From positions 71,953,764 to 72,017,763 of the forward strand of contig NC_030683.2 of assembly GCF_000004195.4 (NCBI RefSeq): DNA of 64,000 bases. Direction: 5' to 3'. Origin of the DNA: Xenopus tropicalis (lineage: Eukaryota > Chordata > Amphibia > Anura > Pipidae). The position numbers and the translations under genes were made by a program. How positions within the stretch are numbered: the first letter of the stretch is position 1; the number at the start of each line of letters is the position of its first letter. Positions 9,553-21,008 of the stretch are shown one piece after another. The notes beneath the pieces are model-generated. The model made no database searches and was not told the DNA's origin. It saw only the letters and a program-made list of their open reading frames with translations.

Positions 9553-9949
9553 AATTAGAGGGAAATATAGGCAGATAGGGGATGTTCTTTTTTCCCATAA
9601 AAACGATCAACGCACCAGAGGTCACCCCTTTAGATTAGAGGAAAGGAGCTTCCATTTGAAGCAGCGTAGGTGGTTTTTCACGGTGAGGGCAGTGAGGTTG
9701 GGGAATGCCCTTCCTAGAGATGAGGTAATGGCAGATTCTGTTAATGCCTTTAAGAGGGGCCTGGATGAGTTCTTGAACAAGTAGAATATCCAAGGCTATT
9801 GTGATACTAATATCTACAGTTAGTATTAGTGGTTGTATATATAGTTTATGTATATGAGTGTATAGATTGGTAAGTATAGATTGTGTGTGCTGGGTTTACT
9901 TGGATGGGTTGAACTTGATGGACTTGATGGTCTTTTTTCAACCCTAATA
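9553..9949 (+). mobile_element. CR1-like LINE, 5'-truncated copy with intact ORF2 C-terminus
   Basis: The frame ending at 9784 reads TRGHPFRLEE, FHLKQRRWFF, AVRLGNALPRDE and FKRGLDEFLNK, the conserved C-terminal tail of CR1-clade ORF2 proteins. The 3' untranslated part ends GGTCTTTTTTCAACCC. Homology to the inverted copy at 12671-13823 begins at ATTAGAGGG near 9554, so the rest of the ORF was lost by 5' truncation. The codons upstream, back to 9497, are flanking DNA fused by chance. Confidence 0.75.
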
Positions 9950-10163
9950 AGCCTATTAGCTCCTGTTATAGCACACCGTAGGAGTTATAAAATAGTGTGC
10001 AAGCTAGCAGCTCTGAGCTCCAGAGACTGTAGTATGGGGTAACTCAACAGATGACACCCACCAGACTGTATATAATCCAGTTAGTAGAGCTCAGTAGTAG
10101 AGAATGAATTCCTTTGGAGAACCTTGTGACAATCCTGGTGCACTTGTGTTGTGACTAACAGCC
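9950..10163. other. Noncoding spacer
   Basis: A short stretch between the LINE tail and a hAT MITE with no recognised feature. Confidence 0.4.
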
Positions 10164-10171
10164 ATTGTGAA

Positions 10172-10448
10172 CAGGGCCGGATTTCTATCCTGGGCGCCCC
10201 GAGGCCGTCCCTGTGGGTGTCCCCCCGTGCGCATGCGTCCCCAGTGCGCATGCGCAACGCGCCACCTCCCCATTGCGCATGCGCGAACGCTCCTTTAAAC
10301 TCCCATACGGAGCAGTGGGGAGAGGTCCCGACTGCTCCGTATGGGAGCCAAATTTAAAAATTTTCCTTGCGGCGCGGCGGCATGCTGCCCCTAAACTTCT
10401 GCCGCCCTAGGCCCGGGCCTTTGTGGCCTCTCCACAAATCCAGGCCTG
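10172..10448. mobile_element. hAT-type MITE with perfect 8-bp target duplication
   Basis: The ends are CAGGGCCGGATTT and AAATCCAGGCCTG, near-perfect inverted repeats. Both flanks carry ATTGTGAA (10164-10171 and 10449-10456). The interior is GC-rich, with a hairpin near 10300-10347 (CCCATACGGAGCAGT pairing with ACTGCTCCGTATGGG) and three GCGCATGCG boxes. It has no transposase. Confidence 0.85.
10228..10285. promoter_or_regulatory. Three NRF1-like palindromic boxes inside the hAT MITE
   Basis: TGCGCATGCG occurs near 10228, 10250 and 10275, spaced roughly 22-25 bp. TGCGCATGCGC is the consensus of nuclear respiratory factor 1. Binding is not shown by sequence alone. Confidence 0.45.
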
Positions 10449-10456
10449 ATTGTGAA

Positions 10457-11910
10457 CTCGAATTGTCTGTTGAACAAAATTACTGCTTCTGGATAAGAGG
10501 CACAGGCGATGGTGTCCATGTGACAGTGAATGTTATTGACCCTTAGCTTATTCTGCAAGGTCCCAACTGAGGGGAGGACTCTTTGTACCCTCCCTGCCTT
10601 CAAATTAGGCACCTCAAACTTAATTACAGAGTAAGGAAGATTTTTTTCATCATTATCCCTACTAACACTACCTGTATATGAGTTATCTTGCTGTTATATT
10701 ATGGTGGGATTACTTTGCAATATAATCTTGCCAATATACATTATAAACTAACTACAGAAGGCAGATTTAATACTGGGTAAGTATATATATGTATATATAT
10801 ATATATGCAGTGTAAATACCTTTGGCAACAATCATATGAAACCAAGGAAGTATAAGCAGAGCACTGGGATTTTTATTAAAGGATAATTTGGGCAACAGGA
10901 CAGTTTAGGAAAAGTTTTACTGTGTTAAGTTGCTTTAAAAATCCAACTGTGTGGTTACTGGATTACAGGTATTACCATGCCTTAACCTGATGAATGCTAC
11001 AAAAGTGTAATGCATGGGCTATCTGAGGATTACTGCACTTTCAAACAGCATGCATGCAGTAGTACAGGATAGGGTGTTGTCGCTAAAATCCAAACCACAA
11101 TCTAAAATAAAAAAAAGGTTGTGAAGTTTATTACAAAGCAGGCTTTTAAAAGCATAACTTAATTGGATGCATCTTAGTTGTTCTAAATAAAAAGGAATTT
11201 TGTCTTATAACCTGTTTACCATCACTGAACCCCCTCCACTGCAGATGCACCCTTACAAGGACAGTGCGTCTAACTATTCAGTGTGTCCAGTAGGTGTCAA
11301 CATTTCTCACTGGTAAATTGTTAGTTTGTGGATCTGTTATGTATATTTTGTAATCCCAGGTGCAGGTATAATGGGGCAAGATATTGAAAGTAGGGCAACA
11401 TTGCAACAGTAACAGTTTGTAGAAAGATTCAAAAATAGAAAGAAACAGGCACTCAAAAACTCCACAACTACTCTAGCATGATTAATGCCAGAAAATGATA
11501 GACTTGCATGTTTTGTGCACACAAGAGGGCTTATTTGTCCCTGCAAGTGCATTTGCAGTCTCCACAATTTCTCTGCAGTCAGTTGAACATAAAACCATCA
11601 TTACAAGATTTTTGCATCAACATGTACACCATGTACACCTATTGCTGCAGGAGAATCATGGACCTCTTGACCAGGCGAAAGTTTTAGGATTTCCTTCCTC
11701 CCTGCATCAATATATGCAACACACTTGCACCTGATGAATTCAGTGCAGGTATCACTTGCACGTCGAACACCAGAAATGATGCCAGGGAGAAATTTTGCCG
11801 AATTTAACGCACAGTGGCAGTGGAAGCACATGCATTGCCCCTGTGCAGCTTACAACTTGGGTCACACACTATGATCAGTTTTATCAGTGATGGCTTAACC
11901 TGCCAGTGGA
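10457..11910. other. Noncoding DNA, nothing recognised
   Basis: A TA microsatellite lies at about 10786-10808. Other open frames show no family similarity. Confidence 0.4.
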
Positions 11911-12035
11911 TTTTTGAGGCATGGGAGAAAACTGGAGTACCCAGAAGAAACTCATATACAAACTGTAGACAGTTCTCTGGCTGGAATCAAACCGCAGCAG
12001 TTTAAGGCAGCAGTACTAACCATTGTTCCACTATG
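11911..12035 (-). repeat. Old tRNA-derived SINE fragment
   Basis: On the minus strand the sequence gives AATGGTTAGTACTGCTGCC and then GGTTTGATTCC, which resemble RNA polymerase III A and B boxes of a tRNA head. This runs into a body with GTATATGAGTTTCTTCTGG and GGAGTAC-like blocks that match, in degenerate form, the SINE at 50372-50698. The copy is diverged and lacks a visible tail. Confidence 0.5.
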
Positions 12036-12670
12036 GTTTGTATAAAATGATAGGGTTCTGCAAAGTCTTGTCAAAAACTAAAGATGGCCCTGTCTATATG
12101 CAATAGTGAACAGCAGGCCTTGTTCAATGGCATTTTGGGGAGTTTGGGGGAGTCCTCTAAAGGCAAACATGGGAGCCCTCCCCATCAGAGGTTAATGAAA
12201 CACACTATGGCTGGCAGATAAATGCCTACCAATATTTAAAAAAACAAACAAAAAAAAAACCAGAAATAAAGATTTTGTCTATGCCTCCCAAATCCCATGC
12301 CCATTAAAAAAAACACACCTTTTCCATGTTTGGAATAACAGCATTAGAAGCACAAAGTGCACCAGAAGACAGACACAGCGACCACCACCATTTCATAAAA
12401 TATTGTAGCCTAAACATTCCACCACACGCTATGGCATCTGCATTTCATGACAGTAAGATCACTGCAGAAATGCCAATGAGCACTCCATCAACCCCAGTCA
12501 TACCAGTATGATAACTGCATAAATGGATAGAACCTTACCTAATCAGGTTACCACAAACTTGAACACTCACACTTTAGTACACTTTATATCTGTCCCCACC
12601 TTAGCACCTGCTTGGTCTAGTGCCTGTTAGACTGCCTTCTCGAATAGTGCTCAATTTTTGTAAAATTTAT
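12036..12670. other. Noncoding DNA, nothing recognised
   Basis: An A-rich stretch at about 12237-12260 and scattered short frames only. Confidence 0.4.
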
Positions 12671-13823
12671 ATAGTTACATAGGGTTGAAAAAAGACCAGA
12701 CTCCATCAAGTTCAACCCTTCCAAGTAAACCCAGCACACACAACCTATACTTACCAATCTATACACTCACATACATAAACTATATATACAACCACTAATA
12801 CTAACTGTAGATATTAGTATAACAATAGCTTTGGATACTTTGCTTGTTCAAGAACTCATCCAGGCCCCTCTTAAAGGCATTAACAGAATCTGCCATTCCC
12901 ACATCACTAGGAAGGGCATTCCCCAACCTCACTGCCCTCGCCATGGAAAAACCACCTACGCTGCTTCAAATGGAAGCTCCATTCCTCTAAACTAAAGGGG
13001 TGGCCTCTGGTGTGTTGATCGTCTTTATAGGAAAAAAGTACACCCCCTGTCTGCCTATAATCCCCTCTAATGTACTTGTGCAGAGTAATCATGTCCCCTC
13101 GCAAGCGCCTCTTTTCCCGAGAAAACAACCCCAACCTCGACAGTCTAACCTCATAGCTTAAATCTTCCATCCCCTTTACCAGTTTAGTTGCATGTCTCTG
13201 CACTCTCTCCAGCTCATTAATATCCTTCTTAAGGACTGGAGCCCAAAACTGCACCGCATACTCAGGGTGAGGCCTTACCAGGGATCTATAAAGAGGCAAA
13301 ATTATGTTATCATCCCTTGAATCAATGCCCTTTTTTATACAAGACAGCACTTTATTTGCTTTAGTAGCCACAGAATGACACTGCCTTGAATTAGACAACT
13401 TGTTATCTACAAAAACCCCTAGATCCTTCTCCATTAAGGATACCCCCAACACACTACCATTCAGTAGATAGTTTGCGTTTATATTATTTCTACCAAAGTA
13501 CATAACTTTGCACTTGTCCACATTGAACCTCATTTTCCAGTTTGCTGCCCAGTTTTTCAATTTTGTCAAATTGCTCTGCAAAGCGGCAGCATCCTGCATG
13601 GAACTTATAGTTTTGCACAATTTAGTGTCGTCAGCAAAAATAGAAACAGTACTCTCTATGCCCACTCCAGGTCATTAATAAGCAAGTTAAAAAGCAAAGG
13701 ACCAAGGACTGACCCCTGCGGTACTCCACTTACAACACTGGTCCAACTAGAAAATGTTCCATTTACCACCACTCTTTATAATCTATCCTTCAGCTAGTTC
13801 TCTATCCAATTACAAATATTATG
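12671..13823 (-). mobile_element. CR1-like LINE, 3' part, interrupted at its 5' side by a hAT element
   Basis: The 3' end is at 12671 (GGTCTTTTTTCAACCC on the minus strand), the same end as the copy at 9553-9949. RT motif B-like [13 protein letters not shown] can be read near 13690-13730, then FADDTK (catalytic motif C) near 13620-13640. The element is cut at 13823/14426 by a hAT insertion, and the LINE reading appears to resume for a short way beyond it (NICNWIEN-like residues just before the break). Confidence 0.75.
12907..13665 (-). pseudogene. LINE reverse transcriptase ORF2, C-terminal part, frameshifted
   Basis: The open stretch holds FADDTKLC (motif C, aspartates intact), KTL-type thumb blocks such as YFGRN and KDLGVFVDNKLS, and the C-terminal block TRGHPFSLEE. 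It ends early at RRWFFHGEGSEVG. The copy at 9553 reads on to the normal C-terminus; here one extra base near 12943 shifts the frame, and LGNALP can still be read in the neighbouring frame. Another shift lies just upstream of 13665, before the GVPQGS motif. Confidence 0.8.
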
Positions 13824-13831
13824 TTCTAGGC

Positions 13832-14417
13832 CAGGGGTAGGGAACCTATGGCTCGGGAGCCAGATGTGGCTCTTTTGATGGCTGCATCTGGCTCACTGCC
13901 AAATCTTTAATAAAAAAAAACATGGGGAGTGGCCCACGCTTGGCGGATAGAAGACATGTTCTAAGCCTTAGAACATATCTTCTATCCGCCAAGCGCAGGC
14001 CACGCCCTCCTCCGCATCGCATCCACATCCGGCATCCTTACTGGGTTGCACTTGAACCAGGGCCCAGGGAACTGAGAGGAACATTGGAGCAGAAACCTGT
14101 GACAGTTCACGCTTGAATTGAAAATACAATGTGGCCAATATGTATTTGTTGGAGCTACAAAGAGAAGCCAACTATGCTAGGTAGCCCTCTAGTTATACCA
14201 CTAACAAGCCATATTGAACAGCTAAAGATGACACCCACCCTACCTTGCCCCTCAGCATCCGCGGCCGAAAGGGGACTGAAGTCCTCCACAGGCAGCCGCA
14301 AATCGAGGCCCTGGCTTCGGCCTAGCTCCCGTCGGCCATTGTATGGCTCTCACGGAATTACATTTTAAAATATGTGGTGTTTATGGCTCTCTCAGCCAAA
14401 AAGGTTCCCGACCCCTG
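13832..14417. mobile_element. hAT-type non-autonomous element inserted in the LINE
   Basis: The termini are CAGGGGTAGGGAACC and GGTTCCCGACCCCTG, with 8-bp duplications TTCTAGGC at 13824-13831 and 14418-14425. TGGCTCTTTTG- and GGCTCTCTCAGCC-type subterminal blocks are typical of vertebrate Charlie-like hATs. Inside is a long hairpin, about 13938-14000, with arms CTTGGCGGATAGAAGA and TCTTCTATCCGCCAAG. No transposase is present. Confidence 0.85.
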
Positions 14418-14425
14418 TTCTAGGC

Positions 14426-14916
14426 CATTAATATTTTAAGTGTCAAAATGTCACTGCCTTGACTTTTCAAGCATTTGTTTCATTGACCATATGGCCAGTA
14501 AACTGTGGATTACAGTATATGGCCATGCGTGGTGCTTAGCTAATTGTTTCTAAGAAATTATTGCTATTATTAGAGGAAATAGCCACATCAAACCAATGCT
14601 CATTTGAATGCATTGCAGAAGTGAAATCAGAATTTATTGCAAGCTATAAACCATGAAAAAACAGATGAGGAAAAACAGATTAAGAATATTTTAGAATGTT
14701 ATAACACATTTTTGCACACATGAATAAGCTGAGCAAGTGGTATTGCAAGTGCGGTTTGATGCTTTTAGAGTTCGCTGAAAAAAAATGTCATGTTTTTTTT
14801 TTTTTATTGGGAATTGCCTAGGTACATAGTAAATTGCGTTCACTATAATGCATCTAGTTATACTCCATCAATAATCCCCAAAGCAGCAACATCCCACAGT
14901 TTAGTATTGAAAGTAA
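14426..14916. other. Noncoding DNA, possibly residual LINE sequence at its left edge
   Basis: The first tens of bases continue the interrupted LINE insertion site. Beyond about 14480 nothing is recognised apart from a poly(T) run near 14792. Confidence 0.35.
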
Positions 14917-14918
14917 TA

Positions 14919-15247
14919 CAGGTATAAGACCCGTTATCCAGAATGCTCGGGACCAAGGGTATTCCAGATAAGGGGTCTTTCTGTAATTTGGATCTCCATA
15001 CCTTAAGTCTGCTAAAAAAATCAATCAAACATTAATTAACCCCAATTGGATTGTTTTGCATCCAATTAGGATTATTTATATCTTAGTTGGGATCAATTAC
15101 AAGGTACTGTTTTATTACTACAGAGAAAAAGGAAATCAGTTTTAAAATTCTGAATTATTTGATTAAAATGGAGTCTATGGAAGACATGCTTTCCGTAATT
15201 CGGAGCTTTCTGGATAACGGGTTTCCGGATAAGGGGTCCGATACCTG
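14919..15247. mobile_element. TA-flanked MITE (CAGGTATAAGACCC ends)
   Basis: The ends CAGGTATAAGACCC and GGGGTCCGATACCTG are imperfect inverted repeats, extended by GTTATCC and GGATAA. TA flanks both sides (14917-14918 and 15248-15249), as expected for Tc1/mariner-type insertion. A conserved internal stretch (ATGGAGTCTATGGAAGAC near 15168) is shared with the copy at 48039-48225. Short ORFs here are not genes. Confidence 0.7.
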
Positions 15248-15277
15248 TATAGACACAATACTTACAATTCCAATCTC

Positions 15278-15480
15278 ATTTAAAGGACATGTTAACCCCA
15301 AAAATAAGTTTTTACCTAATAAAACATAATTCAATTCTGAGCAACTTTCCATTATGAATGTATTAAATATTTTGAGTGCTTTAAAAGTTATTTGGAAATG
15401 CAATTGCTATAGAAAGCAGCATTTGCTGAACTCCTGGTTGTTACTTTTTAAACAATGGTGCAAAGGTACATCAAGGTTCA
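15278..15480. repeat. Probable TTAA-type MITE fragment (left end only)
   Basis: TTTAAAGGACATGTTAACCCC at its left edge resembles the TTAAAGG ends of the T2/Kolobok-like MITEs elsewhere in the window. No matching right end is visible, so the class is uncertain. Confidence 0.3.
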
Positions 15481-17600
15481 TAAAAATGTTTTTTTTTCCT
15501 GTTAATGTATCGTTTTCTCATTTCTAAATTCCCTTAATCTGATATAGTTGAATACATGTTAACTAAAAGCGTATCAGTCTCTAATACTGTACCCTTTTCT
15601 GTACTGAGTTAAGAGCAGTGAATCACCAGTTGTTGGTAGTTGTCCTTGCTGCTGCTTGCTCCTGGTCAAAAGCCTTTTGGCCCCCTTGGTCTAAGTCAGC
15701 ACATTATGTTAGTCTGACATACACGTCCTCACTTGCCCTGCATTACTCAGCCATTGTTCTACAGGGCTCTAGCCTTGACCTGCCTTGTATTTTTTAAAGT
15801 ATATTTCCTTTGTGTTATTGTATGTGCTACAGAACTAGCTAGCAACCTGTTTCCTGTTGGAAGAGGGATGCACAAGCTTGGATTGCTCTCCTCTGACTCC
15901 TGGTTTCCTCTGCTTCCTGTTGATGGCGGTTGTAAAATTAGGTGCTTCTGGGGATTTAACTGAGACCAGACAATAAAAAAAGCATATTTTAATAAGACTG
16001 TTGTTATATTTTCCTGAAATGAGTAGTTCACAAAATGTTTCTATACCTAGATGACATTTAGGACATTCCAGCTAAATTATTTTATCAAGTTGAAAAATGT
16101 TCACAAATCCTGTAAGGAGGGCATTGTAACAAATCTCTCTGATTTAGCAAGTGCTGTCAACCATAAGGTAATATTATATACTAGGATTTAAAATTATGGC
16201 ACATTTATTGTTATTTTTTATACCAAGTGTAAGCACTAGAAGAGGTGTAATTAAATGTTTATGTTTAGTAGATAGGAGGTGCAGTAGAGAATCATATAAA
16301 CATGCTTCCTGTTGTACCTTTAAACATGCCTATTCATCACTGTAATTTAAAAGACTGGAAAAAGAGCCCAAAAGTGCAGAATTCCTTGGCAATGCTCAGT
16401 TCTAAAGTGATGTCTGTCAGGAATTCAGTGACATAGGCAGCACAGCTTTCTCCCTTTGCTGGGTCACCCCAGTCTAAATATGACGGAAGCACTAGCTTCC
16501 TTTCCAGCCATATTTGTACTAGACCAGAGATCAGACCAGTAGGAAGCCTTTTCCATCACGTCTTCTGCTTCCTGTTATTGTGAGTAGCCCAATGTCAGAT
16601 ATAGTGCATTTGCTGACAAAGGTTACTGCTATAAACCCCAGACCCTGAAGTCATAGCTTACTGTTGTCAGCTGAGCCATAATTTCCAAACCCAATGACAA
16701 GGCAATGGCATATTTCATTTGTTTCTTGATTTTAATCAGCTGAGGTAACTATCCAAGGACAAACTTGCTTAGTCAATATTCATCGCACGCATTGTCTGCA
16801 GTAGCGTTTTAGTGGCTGATGTTTCTACTATTTACTGAGTTGGAGCAGCCACCATGTGTATATAGAGTATATAATAGAACAAATCATATTATTGTTTCTC
16901 GGACACCATATGAGTTTTGGAGGGGTGTTAGAGACTGGTTCTGACTTTTGGCATTATTGTAAAGAAATTTGATTTCAAATCTACTTCTCTGCACTAGGCT
17001 ACTACTCTTCTGTACCACTTTGGATCACCCACCACCTTTATGTGACCTAGATCACATTGGAACAAAACACTTCTTTCCAACATTAATTGATTGCCGCTGG
17101 CTTTTCACTCACTGCACCTGTGGGCCCTGTAAAAGAAAGAAAGAATATAACATGAGACAGTGTGACCATATTGGCAGCTATCATGGAACAAATGCCATCT
17201 TAAGCAATTTCTTCTCATCAACCAAAAACAATATTTTTTTTTCTTTTTTTATTTTAAGTGCACAAAAAGAGCAAAGCAGTGCCATTGGTAACATATGTTG
17301 GACTAGGAAAACCCAAATCCAAAAATGGATTACCTATGGTATTATGTGTGGGTAGACCCATTTGAGGTGGCAGTACCGACAGGTACCGGTTCCTTGCTAT
17401 ATAGTGGTTTAATGTATTAATGGTCTTGGTAATCCATATTTGGATGGACTATACAGTTCTAGATGTTTTTCTATATGCACATCCCTGTCACAAATGTGGA
17501 GGCTCACAACAAGGATTTAACTATATGGACTATATGGGATTATCAAGGGCCCGTGTTTTAAAGGACTATGTTTAATAGGACTGCATTGGATATAATACAA
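15481..17600. other. Noncoding DNA, nothing recognised
   Basis: Several open frames of 60-130 codons, including 16969-17355, lack any recognisable domain. I see no splice-site and coding combination that I would defend as an exon. Confidence 0.4.
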
Positions 17601-17639
17601 TTGTGAAAATATTTGCGCATATAAATAGAATTGATACAT

Positions 17640-17812
17640 TATACCCTTGTGGTGTGCCTTGCTACCATGTCACTTCTTTTATATTTTTGAATCACTTTGT
17701 GTGATTTACACTTGACAAAGGGACAATTAGGAATAGGCTTGAAACATGCTGTGCTAATAAACACACACATTTGCAGTTAGTTCTGTGTTATAGACGTGTT
17801 GGAGGTGCAGTA
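17640..17812 (+). repeat. Possible PLE terminal fragment
   Basis: The order TTGACAAAGGG, a short imperfect stem, GAAACATG, then AATAAAC-like sequence and GTTCTGTG echoes the terminal modules of the PLE at 4.2-8.8 kb. The core CTGATGA is not conserved. I could not find a matching ORF upstream. Confidence 0.3.
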
Positions 17813-18960
17813 CAAAAATAGGCTTCTAATTTATATTTTTCTTCAGTGGCTGGTCAAACACTTGTATTTGCTTCTGGGAAAAACCATGCCAAGTGGTATA
17901 ATAATAAAGAGAATAGAAGGGAGGCGTTTTAAGGTACCAGGATAGGAACCAGATGTATCTTTGCTGGGGGCCCAGCACACTTAGATTCCCCCTGATGTGG
18001 CCATTACAAACAGGGTTTTATGACTAGAGTTATGGATCAGATTGTCTGTGTCCTACAAATGTTGCATGTTTTTATTGTGTTAAGTATTGTATACCCATCT
18101 CTAACAACATTTTGTTTTTTGTTTTCTTTTTTATTTTTCCTGGGTGAAAGTCTTTGTTGTCCAAATGACTGCATCCCCCATACAACCCCTTAATATCCCC
18201 TTACTTGGGGACTGGTTTACACATATGTGCTGGCAAGTGGCTTCTGAATGAGATCTAAGGAGCATTGTTTTGCACCCCTTGGTCCCATAGCACTTGTGCC
18301 AGAGACCTTTGTAAATGAGTCTTAGTAATTATTGTTTTGTATGATGCATTGACATCATGGTCAATACTCTTGTTATATTCTTGTTTTATGTGTATCGCAA
18401 TGTCCCAAAACATGTCTTTTCATTTTTTGCTAAGAAAACAACAGTTTTCTGTATAACTAAAACAGCATGGAAAGAAATGCCTACAAATAAGTTCTGTATA
18501 TATTTGGTAGTTTACATAGCAGGCAAATATTCTAAAGTCTCAGACTCAGTATTCAATTAAATCTTGTTTGTGTTCAGCACTCTTTTGATTACAACATAGA
18601 TGTTCCAAATACCATATGCCCCAACTAATCTGCTATATCCCTGAAAACACAGGTTCTGAGATAAGCAAATCATTTCATAAAGATTTTTATAATGAAAGTT
18701 TTAAAACTTTCCATATACCTGTATATATATTTTCATTTCTTAACAAAATATCAGTCTGGATACATTTTGGAATAACAATAGTTAATAGAAATAAATTGTG
18801 ATCACCACTCACATTGGAAAAGCTATAAACATTGAAAAGGTATTTTCTTCTCTAACTTTCCATACGTGGCATTTAATACCTTGTTGGCTAGAACGGACTG
18901 GAATTCTGTTTTGTGAAGCTAATTGATAATAAGTTGAAATGTGGGTAACCAGAAAAACAG
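17813..18960. other. Noncoding DNA, nothing recognised
   Basis: AT-rich sequence with no repeat ends or coding similarity. Confidence 0.4.
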
Positions 18961-19530
18961 AATATTTTTCAAAACACATCAGGTAATAGAGCTTGTCCAG
19001 CAGAATCCTGCATTGAAATCTGTTTTTCAAAAACAGAGATTTTTTTTTTATATTTAATTTTGAAATTTTAACATGGGGCTAGCCATATTCTTCATTTCCC
19101 AGGGTGCCACGGCCATGTGACCCGTGGTCTGATAAACTTCAGTCACACTTTACTGCTGAGCTGCAAGTTGGATTGATGCCACCCCCTCCCAGTTGCTGAT
19201 CAGCAGAACAATGTGAAGGCAGCAAGATAGCAGCTCCCGGTAGATATCAGAATAGCACTCAATAGTAAAAAATCCAAGTCCAGCTTGGGACTCCTCCAGT
19301 TACATGGGAGTAAAAAAAACAATAGGTTACCTGAAAACAGTTCTAATGTGTAGCACTGGCTCCTTCTGAAAGGTCACACCAATACTTACACACCAATATT
19401 ACAACTAAAAAAATACTTTTGTTGGTTCAAGAATAAAAATGTAAATGATAGAGTAAATTATTTGCTATGTAAAAAGTGTAATTTAGAAATAAAAAGTATA
19501 CCATACAAATCATTACAGTATCCCTTTAAA
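18961..19530. mobile_element. TTAA-type MITE (…ACAGTATCCCTTTAA end), left end missing
   Basis: The right end ACAGTATCCCTTTAA matches the end of an abundant Xenopus MITE with TTAA duplications. The interior contains GACATGGGGCTAG-like and CTGATAAACTTCAGTCAC blocks known to me from that repeat. The left terminus is not visible, so the copy is truncated. No coding capacity. Confidence 0.55.
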
Positions 19531-20741
19531 GTTCTTATGAGTACCGGTATTTAAAGCTTGCCATTAGTTAACTTGGTAATACCTGTCCAAAATTCTCTTT
19601 TATTCCTCAATCCATGGCACTTTTATCCCACCCAAGTCTTACCCAAGGTTCAGTAGCAATGGAAATTAGCCAGGCATCTCTACCCAACTAACAGAAAGTG
19701 CTGTTTCTATGATTTCCTGAACCCTATAAGGATCATTTAAAACAACAAGTGTAATTGTGCAAAAATGAACACAATGGGTTCACATGATGTAGGTACTTAT
19801 ATCAAAATTTGCTGCTTGCACTTCTGCATAGTTATGTTGAGTCCTTCTTCTCCCGATGAAACGTGCACAAGCATCACTACTGTTGCTGGCGACCCCTGCT
19901 GGTAGTTCCACCATTACTGCAGATAGTTGCTCCAATAGGCGCAACAGATCTGCACCAAAATAATGACATGCAAATGATGTTTTAATGCTGCACAATGGAA
20001 ATTACATAATCCCCAGAATTTTGACTGCAAATTGCATCCAACTCACTCGCTATTGTGGGAGTTTGACCAATGGACACAACTTGGTGCAAGAATGTACTGA
20101 TGCTTAGATTTTCTAATTTCATTAATTTACTTATTGCTACTTATAGACCAGCTGTATATATTGAACATGACTGTGTAAATTTGTACACTCTCAGTATTTC
20201 TTTAAGTAGCCGGGCACTTTTCCCAAAGTTTTTCCTTTCTTATTTATATTGTCTGTCTGTATCACAATACACTATATAAAAACAAGCATATGTTATAGTT
20301 ATGTGCTCTATAGTTAATGTGTAGCACAAAGTGAAACTGTCACCCACCCAGTAAGGTCAACTAATAGCAATGCTCATATTTTTTCCACTACCACCCACGC
20401 TAATAAAGCAAATGACATCAAAGCACGAATGACAAGAACACATTTTGGTCTAGCCAGTCAAACTTTCTATATACAGCGAGAGAACTGTGACTCTTTGTAC
20501 ATCAATACACTTTGTTTGTTTGTTTTTGGCACAAAATTATACTTACAATTTACAGTTTCTGTCTTTCTTTTACCTGACATTTTAAAGTACATGATCTATG
20601 TGTGTCTCTATTATGTGATTATGTATGTTTTAAACATACACTGGAAGTGTATAGTATACTGTACAGTATGGATGATATAGAGAGATTGAAATAGAGATAC
20701 TGAAATTTGTGACAAATTTTGTTAGGGGTTGTTCACCTTCG
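19531..20741. other. Noncoding DNA, nothing recognised
   Basis: Open frames at 20070 and 20429 are AT-rich and show no domain. Confidence 0.4.
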
Positions 20742-21008
20742 TAAAGGAGAAGGAAAGACTAGTAAAGAGTTAATCTCAAGCTGCAGGCATACCTTCAGCC
20801 AAACAGGAAAAAAAAATGCTGAGCTGTGTAAAGAAAGTTCCCATAATGCCTCACTCCTGCACAGACATGCAGACCAGGTGAACATGCTCAGTTAGTAAGA
20901 CTATGAGCTTCCTGCTGATTGGCTCAGATCCACATTCCTAAGGGGGGGAGTGAGTTCTTAGCATTCTTGAGGGAGGGGGAACAGGAAAGAACAAAGAACA
21001 GCTGCATG

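Noticed and set aside
16969..17355. 128-codon ORF with CTCGPCKRKKEY, reminiscent of a PLE cysteine cluster
   Set aside because: No GIY-YIG or RT motif nearby; the resemblance is limited to a few residues.
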